Both the position numbers and the translations under genes were made by a program. From NCBI GenBank assembly GCA_946902985.2, contig OX336389.2, forward strand, positions 125,151,572-125,215,571: DNA of 64,000 nucleotides, given 5' to 3'. This document shows positions 32,823-47,200 of the stretch, piece by piece (position 1 is the stretch's first letter; every line of letters starts with the position of its first letter). The notes under the pieces were generated by a model. The model had not been told where the DNA came from. It worked only from the letters and a program-made list of their open reading frames with translations, and ran no database searches. The DNA comes from Meconema thalassinum (Eukaryota; Arthropoda; Insecta; Orthoptera; Tettigoniidae).

Positions 32823-33717
32823 ACCACCTCGTAGTGGAGCAGCTATCATTCTTGGCTGTTAGCGCAGAGGCCCTGGTTCGATTCCCGGCTCTGCCAAGAA
32901 ATTTCAATTCTGGTGCAAGGCTGGAACCGGGTACACTCAGCCTCGTGAGGCAAAACTGAGAAGAAGAGAGTTCAATTCCCACCTCGACCATCCAGGAAGT
33001 GGTTTTCCGTGGTTCCATCAACTCCAGGCAAATGCTAGGATGGCTCCTAACTTAAAACCATGGCCACCCCCTTCCCAACCCTATCCACAATTTACAAATA
33101 CACACACCAGTACCGCCATCACAATAACACAAGTTATCACACAAATTCTACACACACTCAAATACACAGGACTATATGACCACGATGTCGCAGCTCCTAA
33201 AATAAGTAACAACAACATTGTGTCATCTAAGGCAATATTCATAAAAATAACATTTTAAGATAGCAAAATGGCACAAGTGCTTGTCCCATCTTAAACTGTT
33301 GTTGTTGTTGTTGTTTCATTTAGGTTTTTTACATTGTGGATATTTCAGCCCTGTGTACTTGGGTGTATGTGTCTGTTCAGAATTTGTCTGATAACCTGTG
33401 TTACTGTGGTGTCTGTAGTAGTGTGTGTATTTGTAATTTAGACTAGGATTGGGATGAAGAAGGCCATGGGTGTAAGTTAGGAACCATCCCAGCATTTGCT
33501 TGGAGTAAAAGTTGGGAAAACCATGGGAAAGGATGGCAGAGGTGGGAATGGAACTCATCTCTCCTCAGTTTCGCCTCACGAGGCTGTGTGTACCCTATTC
33601 CAGCCCTCAGACCAGAACTAAATTTCTTGGCAGAGCCAAGATTCAATCCCAGACCTAAGGGGTGTCAGCCAAGCATGCTAGCCACCACACCACAAGATGC
33701 TCCCATCTTTAACCAAA
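32823..33717. repeat. Inverted SINE pair split by an insertion (copy C)
   Basis: Same pair as at 8841, but 33051-33493 is inserted between the arms. The left arm is 32823-33050 and the right arm 33494-33717. Confidence 0.66.
33051..33493. repeat. Private inverted-repeat insertion in copy C
   Basis: Present only in C. The two arms (about 33055-33175 and 33350-33475) are imperfect inverted copies sharing ACAAATACACACAC and AGGTTATCAGACAAATTC-like sequence, with a GTT repeat near 33298-33315 between them. Related single arms occur near 400-560 and 7955-8085. It is a dispersed repeat, possibly a SINE dimer. No coding capacity is seen. Confidence 0.55.
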
Positions 33718-33811
33718 GTTTTCATCAGCACTCCTCCAGCACCGTAAGATAATTAGGCAGAAAATATGAGTTTAACATGTAATTAATTACAGTATTAGCA
33801 CAGATTATACC

Positions 33812-34118
33812 GACAGCCGTGGCTACGCTCGTTAAAGCGCAGCGTTAGGTCATTCTCTGCTGACATGGTATACGCGTGGGTTCGAGCCCCTCCGTCGGCC
33901 GTCCTTGAAATGGTATTCCGTGGTTTCCCCATTTTCAACACCAGGCAAATGATGGAACAGTACCTTCTAACAGGCTATGGCCCCTCCTTCCATATCCTTG
34001 CCCAGTTTCATTCACCTTCATCCATTCCTTTTTTTTCTCATCCTGACGCTCAGGTCGCCCACGGGCGTCGACTAGAATGGCCTGCACTCTGCCTCTCAGG
34101 GGGGCCACACGACAAAAA
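33812..34118 (+). mobile_element. SINE, family 3, full form (copy C)
   Basis: Same insertion as at 25289, with minor substitutions and a longer T-run in the body. Confidence 0.7.
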
Positions 34119-34641
34119 AAAAGCACAAATTATATTAACGTATAGAATTTTTTCAGGTGAATTTCATATTGGGCATAAATTTGTGTTGACCGACTGAGAG
34201 ATATCGATCAGCTGTTGTTAATATAAAGGCAACACTGGAAAATGGCTTCAAAGCCTCTCTTAAAGACCACCCACCAAAACAACCAACTTTTGCAGGAACC
34301 AACATTGGAACCCATAACATCAATGCAATTTGTACCTCTTGCCGACCGCCAACTAGCTTTTTGGCGACCAGAGTTTTAAAGACTGTACTTATGCAGTAGT
34401 GCATTGCGGATTGTCAAGGTAGTGAGTGAGTTCAGGCAATGGGTTAATCTTCCTGGCTTATATCAGATGAAGGTGAAGTGACACGATCTCACTTTCGCCC
34501 TGAATGCTTTGACAACAAAAAAAAACACTATAGCATTATAAAGAGGTGCACTAGGCAACTTGAGGAGTGAGATACTTTGTCATTGCTTCCCGCACTGAGT
34601 TAGGACAGTAGTTCCAACCCTATGAGTAGAATGTTCCATAA

Positions 34642-35567
34642 CAGGAGCCTCGAAACTCTTTAGCCTCCACTAAGTCCCAAGGGCCAAGACCTAGCTAGCT
34701 CATCATACCAAAATCCTGTAGTTTTGAATTACGCGCAAAGTTTCGTTTCGGGACGAGTGAGATATCTATGAGGCAGTGTGCGGGGTATAGTTCAAGAGCG
34801 GATGATCAGTATAAAAGACTTCGAATATTTCGGCTCTAAATTCATACGAAAAGTAGAATAAAGTAATCAAAACAGAACATGTGGCATAGTGCATTAACGA
34901 GGCCCCTCTTTTAGTGGAAAATTTAAAAATCATTTTACCATCAATTTCTTAAAATCAAAAGTAATTTAAGACTGATGGTTAAATATTTGAAATAACTTCA
35001 GCGCCTTGTGAATATATTTAGTGCATTATATCATGAAAAGTATAGATGAAATTTTGGAAAGCTGGTGTGGAGTCAAATAATTTGCACACCTCTGTATAAA
35101 TGTGCTTTTCAGCTCTCGGCACTACTTCTCTCTGTGAATAAACATTCTCCTAAATAAAATAAAAAAGTATTTACAGATCCAAATTAACTGACGAGTATTT
35201 GAAGTCGCTGCTGATAATTTCCAATAGTAAATTTGATCCTCAACTGTAAACAATTGTCAGTGAAAAGTTACAGCCACATAAATCTCTTTAATTATAGTAA
35301 TAATGATAAATACCTTAATTATGTGAATTACCTATGCATTTCACTCGTATTAAGTTTTTAGGATAAATCTCATGTCATTAATTACAGTTAAAATGATCAA
35401 TTTTATTATGTCAAAAATTGTGTTCTTTAATCGGTCGTTAAATAAAAACAACCGATTATAATTTGTATGATTTATTTACATTGTAAATTTTACAATGTAG
35501 CCTAATCAAAATATGCTATGACGAGCCGGATTGGAGGTACTCGCGGGCCGTAGTTTTGAGACCCCTG
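34642..35567. mobile_element. hAT-like non-autonomous element (copy C)
   Basis: Same element as at 9928, without the nested SINE. The 8-bp flanks are kept. Confidence 0.68.
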
Positions 35568-35998
35568 TTCCATAGCATTAACAGGCACCGTTACTCAGCA
35601 CCACCCACACCTCATAGCTTCCATATAATCACAGAGTGAGTATCAGTGAACAACCACATTTATTCTAGCCCGTGCCACTAAAAAAATGCAAAACTACTCG
35701 ATTCATCATGAAATGGCAACAGGCAGGAAAATTTACTAGCACAACAATATCCTGTGTGACAATGCCCCAGGTTCCAGGCCTCGGAATGAATATTCATTGA
35801 AATCTAGGGATTCTTGATCAACTAGCCATTTTACGCACTCAATCTGGGACATTTAACAGCCATACTGGCTCTACTCTCAGCTGGTAAAAATGGTGATTGT
35901 AATGACAAGAGTGACATAGTACAAAAGATTAATTATTCTATTATAATAAGCATCAAAACAACTACTACTACTAGAATATGATTGTATTGATGTCCTAC

Positions 35999-36209
35999 CT
36001 CAAAGCAATGACATCGTCTTTAACTGCCTGAATTGAGCTGTGCCCCAGAGCATTAGGATACGATGTCACATTGTATGGCAAGTTTTAGCAGTATACCAGC
36101 TGAATAGATCCACAGCATCTTGGTGGAGGTGGTGTAGTCGTTGAAGGAGACACCGTTGCTGCAGCAGTCGATGGAGCTGGCACTGGTGTGGTCAGAGCTG
36201 CACTGCTCT
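35999..36209 (-). pseudogene. Linker + Frizzled CRD start exon with premature stop (copy C)
   Basis: This is the only copy with both borders: acceptor TTTCAG ending at 36210 (phase 1) and donor TTGAG|GTAGGA (phase 2), 211 nt. It encodes a Ser/Thr/Pro/Ala-rich linker (SSAALTTPVPAPSTAAATV and on), then the opening of a Frizzled cysteine-rich domain: CGSIQLVYC, then NLPYNVTSYPN and LGH, which match the family pattern C-x-x-I-x4-C ... PYNxTxxPNxxGH. It supplies the first two of the ten CRD cysteines. An in-frame TAA directly follows the second cysteine, where other Frizzled domains have a residue such as Lys, Arg or Met. The phases agree exactly with SEA-C before it and Fz-C after it, which supports the exon model. 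Confidence 0.75.
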
Positions 36210-36556
36210 CTGAAATATAAAGAATACCTTGTGAATCAAGTCACTGGAACATCTCCCATTTCTCCCATGGTATATGTGGTGGTTATTATTGTTAAATGAG
36301 GTGAAAGATCAAAGCCATCCACCTCAAGGTGCATGTCATTCTCCTGTCTTAACCATTTGTATTAGATAGGGATCAAATATTTTTCTGACAAATATATGGG
36401 ACACTTATAAATTTTTGCCATAAATAAATTGCAGTATAATCAGGCACCTGTAACTTATGTACCCTAACAAGGTGGCCCATAAAGCAAATACATCAAAGAG
36501 AGATAACTGCTAATAACCATATTACCAATTTTGTTTTACAATAACTATATCAAGTA

Positions 36557-37232
36557 CAGAGAGTCCAGTTTGTGTGTATCGGAGACCCTAGCTAGCCCGC
36601 TCGCCCGCGGCGCGAGCCTGTCTCCCACCAGGCACTTTGCCGTTTCGCGGCACTCGCGCGGCATTGAGTCATTGAGTATAGGAATTTGTACTTAAATTTG
36701 TACTTCAATGTGATCCTTGACCGATTTTTTTGACAAACTGACTTACGGAGAGCGATTGTCAACTTATTTTCAAAAAGATTCTGCCACTGCTCACAATGAC
36801 GAAGCATCCATGACAGAATTGCATCGCATTTTTGGTACTAGGATTATAAGTCGGAACGTGTAGCCCCCGCGAATCCCAGACTTATCACCATGTCACTTTT
36901 ATTTGTGGGGGACGCTTAAAAATAGAGTGTATGCGGAAACCCTCACACTATAAATGAGCTTAAAGACTATATTACAGCTGAAATACAGCCAATCGGTGCT
37001 GAGGAACTTCAGAGAGTAAATGCCAGTTTCATAAAAAGGTGCCAGCGATGTGTAGCAGTGAATGGCGAACATTTTCAGCACCAGCTGTGAACTAGGTAAG
37101 TACAAATTCCTATACTCAATGAATGTGCCGCGCAGGCGCCGCATAACGGCAAAGTGCATGGCGGGAGACAGGCGCGCGCTGCGGGCGAGCGGGCTAGCGA
37201 GAGTCTCCGATACATACAAACTGGACTCTCTG
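36557..37232 (+). mobile_element. mariner-like element with long inverted termini (copy C)
   Basis: 676 bp, with the same TA flanks and termini. Its right terminus keeps GCGAGCGGGCTAGCGAGAG, which is shortened in A. Confidence 0.8.
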
Positions 37233-37979
37233 TAGATATGTAGGCCTACTTTTCTTCTTAAAATATCACTTAAAATTGCTAATGTCCTTCCCTATTTCCA
37301 GATTTTTGAAATGAATATGCGTTATTTACGATAAATAGATTCTGTGTCAAACAATCATAATTGCAAAATTAAACTCGGGAGTTTCCGCCAACACAAAGTT
37401 CCTCATTTCTCTACTAGAAAGCGCTATAGTGTTCAAGGAGCTTAGATATCTAACCTCTTTGACTTTCATAGTGATTCAAGGAACAACGAAATTCGACATG
37501 CAAGCTACCCTCTGGGTGTCAAATTACAAAGCTTGCACCTGGCAACCAAGGCCATACGATATTATTATAAATGTCTACACAGTTTTCTTCAACGAAAATA
37601 TGAAATCTGCAGTGCTATTTAACTTGACTTCTGAATTGCGTGCTTTGATTATATGTACATTGTACATGTATGTACATTATGGCAAGCATCCTCTAAATAT
37701 ATAGGCCTACTGTACTGTACACTCGTCAGTCATGTTACGAAATAGAAATTTACTATTCTGTTGCAAACTGCTTCTAATAACTACCGTATTATTTTGACAT
37801 TAATTTTAAAAACAAATTATTTCATGCTAATCAAACTAATGAAGTTTTGCCATCCCAACAAATATTCTCGGGAAAATGAGATAGAATTTGGAAAAGAAAG
37901 ACAATCCCACAATTAACGGGACATATCTGTATGCCGGAGGTAAAGAACACTATGTCCATTTTTTCAATATTGTACTAAT

Positions 37980-40900
37980 CATCATCATCATCTTGCAGAG
38001 TTTCCAGCCACTGGCCGGGTCTGTTTGGAACACAAGCCTCTCCAACGTCTTCTGTCTTCCCACCATCTCTCAGCCTCCACCCTTGTCCAGTCTTCTCCCC
38101 TCTTCTTCACGCTTTCTTCCACCCCCTTCAGCCACCTGTCTCTCGGTCTTCCTCTCGGTCTCTTTCCTTCCCACTTCGTCTCGTGTACTCTCCTGGGTAT
38201 CCTCTTCTCCTCCATTCGTTTTACATGTCCATACCATCTAAGTCTCGATTTCTCTATACCATCCTGTAATGGTTCCTCCTTCATTAATTCTCTGGTCCTC
38301 TCATTTCTTATTCTGTCCATCTTTGTAGCTCCAATACTGCTTCTCAAGAACCTCATCTCACTGGCCTGTATTTTGCTCTTCTCCCTTCCTTTCATAACCC
38401 AGGTCTCCGAGGCATACGTCAGGATAGGGACATAGTACGTCCGATATATGATCTTTTTGCTGTTCTGAGGGACATCCTTGCTCCATAACATGCTTCTCAC
38501 ACTCCTCCGAAATGCTTCTGCCTGCCTCCCCCGCTCATTTATTTCTCTATCGTTTCTTCCATTATCTTGTATGAGGCTTCCCAGATACTTGAAACACTCC
38601 ACTTTCTTCAGCTGTTCCCCACCAATTGTTATTCCTGTTGTGGTTCTTTCCTTCTTCCTTGTTGTGATCACCATCTCACTCTTATTTATGCTAAATTTCA
38701 TCCCATATCCTTGTATTATTCCTTCCCCCACGTCCAACTGTTCCTGTACCTCCTCCTCCTTGTTTCCCCAAATCATCAAATCATCTGCAAACACCATTGC
38801 TTTCATCTTTCCTTCCCCACTTACTTGTGCCACTCGGGTCATTATGTCATCCATCACCACAATGAGAAGTAACGGTGACAGTGCACTTCCTTGTTTCAGG
38901 CCGTTTCTCTGTTCCAACCAGTCTGATCTCTCTCCTCCCACTTTCACACAGCTCACGCTTCCCTTGTACATCTCCTTTATCCTCTTTATAGTCCATTTCT
39001 CTACTCCTCTATCCTCCAGGGATTTCCATACTTTGTTTCTGCATACACTGTCATATGCTTTCTCAATGTCCAGGAAGGCCATCAGTAGATCTGTTCCATA
39101 CTCATAGTGCTGTTCTTGTAACTGCCTTACAGCAAAAATCAAATCCACTGTGGACCTTCCTGCTCTGAAGCCATGTTGTTCTTCCCTCATCCCTCCTTCT
39201 ATCCTTGTCCTAATTCCCTTTTACAAAACTTTCTCGAAGATCTTTGCACAATGACTCATCAGTGTTATTCCCCGATAGTTTCTGCAATCAGTTCTACTAC
39301 CTTTCTTGAAGATCGGGACAATTATTCCTTTTTTCCAGTCCTCTGGGATCTTCCTTTCCTTTCATGCTGTCCTCATCACTCGGTACAACCACTGTATCCC
39401 AACCTCTCCTGCTGCTCTCACCATCTCCACACTCAACTCATCAACACCCGGTGCCTTCCCTCCTTTCATCTTGTTCACTGCATCTTCCACTTCTTTCCAT
39501 GTTAAGTCCTTCTCTGTTTGCAGTTCATCTTCCTCTTCCCCGATTTCTTCCTCCTCACCATCTTTACCATTTGGGTTCAGAAGTTCTTCAAAATATTCTT
39601 TCCACATTTTCTTCAGTTCTTCCCTATTTTCTATCTCTTGTCCCCTTATGTTCACCATTCTAACATAATCAGTAGGATCCTTCCGCCTCTTATTTTATAC
39701 CATCCCATACAGGACCTTTTTTGTACCTTCACTATCCTCCTTCATCATCTTTGTCCACTCTTCCATCCACTTTCTTCTCTCCTCAGCCACTACTCTCTTC
39801 GCCTCCTTCTTTCTTTCCTGGTACTCTTCCCTTGTCTCTACCGTCCTATTTTGATACCACCTCCTAAAGGCCCTATTCTTTTCCCTTACTATATCTTTTG
39901 TCTTCTCATTCCACCATGGTGTTTCCTTCCACCTCTTCTTACTACTTGTCCTCCCACATACTGCTTCTGCTGCACCTACTAGTGTCTTCTTAAATCTAGC
40001 CCATTCCTCTTCCACCCCTCTTTCTTCATCTGTTGGAATTCCTTCCTTTTCCATTTTGAGGTAGTCGACCCTTCTATCCCCTTGTTTCAGTTTCCATATC
40101 CTTATACGTCTTTCCTGGTTCTCAGTCCCTTCTTCTCCTTACTCCCTCTCAGGTTCATTACCAGCAATCGATGGTCGCTATCCAGGTTCTCCGATGGTAT
40201 AACCTTGATGTCCGTGATGTTCTTATTTAGTTCTTTCTCATACAGTATATAGTCGACCACCGACTTCCTGGTCAAGTCATCACTGTACCATGTGATTGTG
40301 TGGCTCTCTCTTTTCTTAAACCAGGAGTTCCCAACTAGAAGGCTGTTCCTCTGCCAGAAGTCTAACAGTCTCTTTCCTTCCTCATTTCTTCTGCCCCAAC
40401 CCTCTGGTCCTAGAACACTCTCATAACCTTGTCTTTCTCTTCCTACATGGGCATTGAGATCCCCCATAACAATCATATTTCTTCCTACCAGCTGCTTCTG
40501 CAATTCCTCTTCAAACTCCTCCTTCTCTTCAGAGGCGCAGCCTACTTGTGGAGCATACACTTGCACTATTTCTATGGTCTCTCCCCTCAGTGCTACTTTC
40601 ACTTTCATCATTCTATCACTTATTCTCCTCACTTCTTCTTTTAAACCATCTCGTACTACTACTCCCACTCCATTCCTCTTTCCCTCTTCGTTCCCACTCC
40701 AGTACAGTCTATAGCCTTTTCTCAGTTCTCTCCTTCCTTCCCCTTTCCACTTTGTTTCTGCCAATCCCAATAAATCCAACTTCCTTCTTTCCATCATATC
40801 CACTATCTCCTCCACCTTCCCCGTCAGCGTTCTTAGGTTTAAAGTTCCAAATCTTAGTCCGTGTGTACAGCCGTGTCATCGTCTATTAAATCCATCATGT

Positions 40901-40983
40901 CCGAGGCTCGTTCCATTTTCGAAAGCATTTGGTTTCATCCACTACTGGCTTGCTGGGCCTATCGTAGCTTCACTAATGTACTA
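37980..40983 (-). mobile_element. RTE-clade LINE 2, 5'-truncated (copy C)
   Basis: Same insertion with the same 11-bp duplication (37969-37979, 40984-40994). The C-terminal reverse-transcriptase frame 37988-39190 is uninterrupted here. Private stops occur at 39695 (Lys to TAA in GMVKNKRR) and 39359-39361 (Trp to TGA in RTAWKER), plus the shared TAA near 39220 and the shared frameshift near 40080. Confidence 0.87.
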
Positions 40984-42460
40984 ATTGTACTAATGCTGTT
41001 AGTAATCAGTGCCTTTGATACTCTACACAGAGGTAGAGGGCACTAAGACCTATTTCAAAAAATAACGGAACTTTATAACGGGCTTCATGTCACATAAAAC
41101 ATTTTTTAAAAATTCAAATGCCTCTCCTGTAAAGTTTCAATTTTGTGACATAGCCTAGTGCCCTTTACCTCCGGCATACAGACATATGAACCCTAGTATT
41201 GAAGCCAATAATACATATGATAGTTGGAAAATGAGATTCCCCAGTCTGCCATCCCTCAAAACTTCCTCAGCTAAAGGTGGCAAAAAGGTAATCAATGTTG
41301 ATGCCATATGCAGTATTGAATTATGTTGTCCATCATTGTAATACAAGCCCATTTTCCATGCCTGTCAGTTACACAATATTGCCGTCCTTTCTCTAACACA
41401 GCACTGCGCTAGCACCGGGCACCCACTATTCAATTCTTGTGTCTTTAACACAGCACTGCGCTAGTACAACTTCAATGTATCTAGCCCAACATAAACCTCC
41501 TTAGGACATTGAATGACTTGTCACTTCGAGTCAGTCCATGAGCATTCCCCAACCAAATCTATGATTTTCTGAGTTGCTTGGAAACAGTGCACCACAACTG
41601 AAGCACCCAGGGCAAGCTAACACAGATAGTATAGTCACAAAGCACACTTTATCAATAATAATTATATCACTTTACTAGAACAATCACAATCAATATTTAC
41701 AAAGGACGAGTTTGGAATCAGAAGCACTGGTAGCTGATGAATTTATATTAGACCTAGGTTCTGCTGCAATGGCTTTACTATCTCTGTTGTTATTAACACT
41801 GACACATTGTTTAATAAATTCCGTGGAATTTCCTCATCCTCTTGGTACCTGGTCGACATTTAGAACACATCTCATACGCACGCAATAATAGGAAATTCTC
41901 CAAACATAAAGCCTGGAGCAACACAGGAAGCGGACATATTTTGTTTATGTTTACATATTTTCAGACTGTAAGCTGTTAACACATGTGCTGCTATCTGTTA
42001 GACAGATGAGTAAACTTTATAACCTGGAGTATAGAGCCATAGAGAGCGCAGCTCGGCCGTGGCTGGAAGAATGCTGACTCATACCGGCAAATTTGAATCA
42101 GGAAATTTTAAATATTTAGATGCAAGCACCGATTACCCTAGTAATTACCAAGTAAGATGCTGTGGAGCCACACCCCGTAGACATGTGCGCACGGGCCCCT
42201 TTTAAAATAGTATTTTTAACTACTTACAGGTGAAATATCGACATGAAATATATTATATTCATTTTAAGCAGCAAAATAAGGTTTCCAATTACAATGAAAA
42301 CACGAAAATGGCAGCAATTTTATTCAAAAATGTCATTTCAAACTTATAACCTTTTGAGAGGTGGAACATTAAGGTCACAATGCTTAAAATGCAGTAAATA
42401 CATTTGTTTTATTCATAATTTTCAATTTTGATGAGTGGTGAGAGTAAAATTATTAAATAC

Positions 42461-42614
42461 CTTTAATGTCCAGACTTTTGGGGTCGACTGTGAGGTTAGC
42501 AAGATATGGAGATGTCTCCGACTCGATATGACTTGCTAGAACAGCCACCAAATCAGGAACGGTGACTTCTTGCTGTCTTGGATCAAAATGTAGATTGAAA
42601 TGCACCACCAGATC
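42461..42614 (-). CDS. SEA-domain exon, C-terminal half (copy C)
   Basis: It encodes the same residues as copies A and D, with the same borders. In transcription order it is followed by the only full-length Fz-N exon (36209-35999). The splice would form a GAG codon and continue in frame until the in-frame stop of that exon. Confidence 0.68.
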
Positions 42615-42809
42615 CTGACCATCCATACTGCAGCATATGAAACACATCAATAAGTACAATATTATCAAAATTAAGTACAATCAGGACTGTATGTAAAGCA
42701 CACCAGTGAATCCACACAAAAAAACTTTTATTATTAATCTAAACACATTAAACAAGTACTTTCGTGAAGAACTATATAGCCTATTTTCATATATCCTAGT
42801 TATGTTAAT

Positions 42810-43485
42810 TGCCTCTATCAACATACAAAATTTAAGTTTGATTGCTGTAATAGATTCGAAGATATTGAGAACCGACTAAATATTTTTGGATGGTCGCCAG
42901 TTGGATTGTTAGAGTTATGTACCATTAAAGGAAAATTATTGCATAGGTTCATTATGCAAACTTTCACTTCGATCGCATGATTACGACACAAGAAATAAAA
43001 ACTTAATTTTAAAATTCGCACAGCCGCCATCTTGAGGTTATGTAAGCAATTGAACTTAATTAGATACCATTGCATTACAGTGTGTATAAACATATACTGT
43101 ACCAAGTTTCATTGCGTTTGGTTGGATAATCGCGAGAAACGTCTATTTACAAGTCGCAACTGCCATGTTGGTTTTGTAGTTACCAGGTTTTCGAAAGTCA
43201 CATTGGTGAACTTCTAGCAGTTCCCTTTATCACCATACAAAATTTCAGGGTGATATCGGTAATAGTTTCGGAGGGATTGAATGGTGTTGAAATATTTCGC
43301 ACAGCCGCCATGTTGGATTGGTGAGACGCAACAAAATTGGAAGGGCACGGTCGGGGTCGTCCGGAATAGTGCTATGAACTTACCGAGTTTCATTGAAATC
43401 GCTCCATCCGTTTAGATTTTATTAGGGGGACACACCCACACGAATCACACACGTACGCACACACACAGACAGACACACGGGCGAA
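42810..43485. repeat. Degenerate ~145-bp tandem repeat with CA-rich end (copy C)
   Basis: Same structure as at 18190, with a small deletion in the third unit (CGCAACTGCCATGTTGG). Confidence 0.53.
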
Positions 43486-43592
43486 AGGTGATCTCATAAG
43501 TCTATTTTTTTTTCATAAAATGAAAATAGGCTAAAATAGTTTTGCATATTGCTGGCCAGGAGTCGTAGTGGTTTCAAGTCCATTAGTCGTTC

Positions 43593-43994
43593 TTGCATGT
43601 ATAAAGGCTGTGTACACTCGCCTGTGTCAATGAGGATGGATCTGTGCGAGTTTGGAGACGACCCGGTGAGCGTATGCGCGACCAATACATCCGAGACCGA
43701 CACCAATAGGGAGGAGGTGGTGCAATGTTTTGGGGTGGCATCATGCCCCTCTTGTGTACATCCCGGAGCGTATGACAGGCATACATTACAGGGATAATGT
43801 CCTAGCACCTGTAGTGAAAGGCAATGCTGACATTTTCGGCCCAAATTTCACTTTCGTGGACCATAACGCTCGTCCGCACAGAGCTGGCATTGTCAATGCC
43901 TTTCTTCAGGAGAATGGTATTCACAGAATGGAATGGCCTGTCTATGTCCGTCCTCACTTTCATCCCCACTGTGCTCCATGGCAATATGCAAAAC
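43593..43994 (+). mobile_element. Tc1/mariner transposase remnant (C/D border)
   Basis: Same remnant, without the extra G. It contains the VDHNARPHRAG block and is disabled by frameshift and loss of the last catalytic block. Confidence 0.72.
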
Positions 43995-44259
43995 TATTTT
44001 TGATATTTGTATTGGAACAGTCGAAATACTCAACACCTATTTTCGTTAAGAAAAAATACACTGTCATTCTTGTTTTTGATTCATTTAGGTGCTTGGACAT
44101 CGTGGCCATCAGCTCCGTGTACTTGCAGTACGTGAAGAATTGCCAGATAGCCTATGTTATTGTGGTGTCTAAATTAGTATGATTATTTGTGCTTGATAGG
44201 AATGGAAAGGATGAAGTCATGGGCTCAAGTTAGGAACCATTGCAGTATTTGCCTCGAGT

Positions 44260-47200
44260 CATCATCATCATCTTGAGCAGTTTCCAACCGCTGGTCGGGT
44301 CTGCTTGGAACATAAGCCTCTCCATCGTTTCCTGTCCATCCACCATCTCTCGTCATTTACTGTGTCCCAGCACACTCCTCTTTCCTCCACACTCTTCTTA
44401 ACTCCTTTTGTCCATCTGTCCCTTGGTCTTCCCCTTGGCCTCCTTCCCGTCATTTCCATTCCAAACAACTTCTTCGGTATCCTCTCCTCTTGCATCCTCC
44501 TCACATGTCCATACCATTGTAGCCTAGATCGCTCTATTCTATTTTGCAATGGTTCCTCTCTTACCATCTCCCTGACTCTCTCATTCCTTACTCTGTCCAT
44601 TCTTGTCACTCCTACCCTACTCCTCTGGAACTTCATCTCCACTGCTCGTATTTTATTCTTGTCCCTTTCCTTCATCACCCATGTTTCTGAACCATATGTC
44701 AAAATTGGCACAAAGTAGGTCTTGTAGATGATTCCTTTACATTTTTGTGGTACATCTTTATTCCATATCATCCCCCTAACACTCTTGAAAAATCCATCTG
44801 CGCACCTTCCCCTCTCATTTATTTCCATCCTATTGCCTCCCTTTTCTTCAATTATGCTTCCCAAGTACTTGAAGCATTCTACTTTCTGCAACTGCTGTCC
44901 TCCAAGTGTTATGCCCATATCCAGTCTGTTCTTCTTCCTCGTTGTGATGACCACTTCACTCTTTTGTGCTGAGAACTTCATCCCATATGATAACACTACC
45001 TTCTCCCACTCATCTAATTGCTCTTGTACTTCTTCCTCATCCTCTCCCCATACCAGAAGGTCATCAGCAAACAACATTGCCTTCATTTTCCTTTCCCCAA
45101 TGCTATTTACCACTTTTCGTATGATTTCATCCATCACCACTATAAATAACAGGGGTGAGAGGGCACTTTCCTGTTTCAGACCACTCTCCAGTTGAAACCA
45201 TCCCGTTCTCTCTCTTCCCACCTTTACACAGCTTTTGCTTCCCTCGTACATTGCTTTCACTCTTGCCACTGTCTCCTTGTTCACTGCTTTTGCTCTCATT
45301 GCTTCCCATACCTTGTTTCTATCAATACTATCATATGCTTTCTCGATATCCAAGAAGGTCATCACCAGATCTTTCCCATATTCATAATGGTGTTCTTGTA
45401 GCTGTCTTACTGCAAAGATGAGGTCAACTGTTGACCTTCCTGGCCTGAATCCATACTGTTCTTCCCTCAGCCCATCTTCAACTTCTGTCCGAATTCTTCT
45501 CTCCAGTACCTTCTCAAATATTTTGGCGCAGTGGCACATGAGTGTAATTCCCCTGTAGTTCTTGCATTCCTTCCTACTTCCCTTTTTAAATATGGGTATT
45601 ATTATCCCTCTTTTCCAGTCCTCTGGTATTTTCTTCTCCCTTCATATCACTTTCATTACTCGAAAGAGCCACTGTGTTCCTATCACCCCTGCTGCTCTCA
45701 CCATCTCCACACTCACTTCGTCTATTCCCGGTGCCTTTCCCCCTTTCATCTTCTTTAATGCTTCCTCCACTTCTTTCCATGTCAATTCCTTCTCTGAAAT
45801 GTCTTGGTCACTGTCTGTTTCTTCCTCCACAATGTCCACTACGCTGGTTTTAGTTGGATTTAGGAGTTCCTTGAAGTATTCTCTCCAGATAACCTTTACT
45901 TCTTCCATATTTTCGACCTCCTTTCCATTCCTGTCCACCATTCTGACATTGTCCCCTGTATCTCTTCTCTTTGCCTTTATCATTCCATACAACACTTTCT
46001 TACTGCCATCACAGTCCTCCTCCATCATTTCTGTCCATTTCTCCAGCCATTTCTTTTTCTCTTCCTTCACTACTTCTCCTGCTTCTTTCTTCTGCTCTTG
46101 GTATTCTTCTCTTGTTCTGTCTGTCCTCTGTTGGAACCATTTCCTGAATGCTTCATTTTTCTTTTTCACTGCTTCCTTAGTTCTGGGGTTCCACCATGGT
46201 GTTTCCTTCCACCTTTTCTTTCCACTAGTTCTGCCACACACGACTTCCGCTGCTTCTACCAACACGTCCTTGAACCTATTCCATTCTTCTTCACCTGTTT
46301 TCGGATCATCCTTCGGTAATTTGTTCCTCACTAATATCTGGAACTTCTCCTTATTTCCATCCTCCTTCAGCTTCCATGTCCTTATTCTTCTTTCTTGGTT
46401 CTCAGTTCTCCTCTTTTCCTTCAGTCCTCTCACCTTGGCGACCAGCAGACGGTGGTCACTGTCCAGGGCTTCTGAAGTTATTACCCTTATATCCGTGATA
46501 CTCTTCTCTGTCTCCTTCCCGCATAGAATATAGTCCACCACTGATTTCCTTGTCAAATCCCTGCTGTACCAAGTAATTTTATGGCTCTCTCTCTTCTTGT
46601 ACCATGTGTTTCCTACCATTAGCCCATTTATCTTGCAAAGTTCCAACAATCTCTCTCCTTCCTTATTCCTGTTTCCCCATCCTTCACCACCAATCACTTC
46701 CTCAAAACCTCTTCTATCAGTTCCGACATGGGCATTTAGGTCTCCCATGACTATCAGGTCTCTCCCCACTAACTGCTTCTGCAACTCCTCTTCAAACTCG
46801 TCCTTCTCGCCTTCTGTGCGTCCCACATGTGGTGCATAGACTTGCAGAATGTCCAGCTTTCTACCTTTCACAGTGATTCTGGCTCTAATTATTCTATAAC
46901 TTACCCTCTTTACTTCCTCCCTCAGCCCTTCTCACACCACCATTCCCACTCCATTTCTCTTCCCCTCCTCATTTCCTATCCAGTATAGCTGCAAGCCATT
47001 TCTCAGTTCTTTTCTTCCTTCCCCTCTCCATCTGGTCTCTGCCAGTCCGAGTACATCCAGTTTTCTCCTCTCCATCATATCCACAACCTCCTCCACTCTT
47101 CCCGTCAATGTAGTTACATTCAAAGTTCCGATTCGTAGTCCATTTCCATAGCCAGGTCTGCTTCCTTTAGATCTGTCCTTTCCGAGGCCCGTTCCCGTTT

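Larger units (their letters stand above)
27830..43691. repeat. Segmental duplication copy C (5'-truncated)
   Basis: C begins at the equivalent of A ~3868 and runs to the end of the block. It is the most divergent copy. It alone keeps the full-length Fz-N exon (35999-36209) and the ~450 bp deleted in the others. It has a private nested insertion at 33051-33493 and a private deletion that removes the mariner remnant near 41265. Unlisted stretches match the filler of A. Confidence 0.93.
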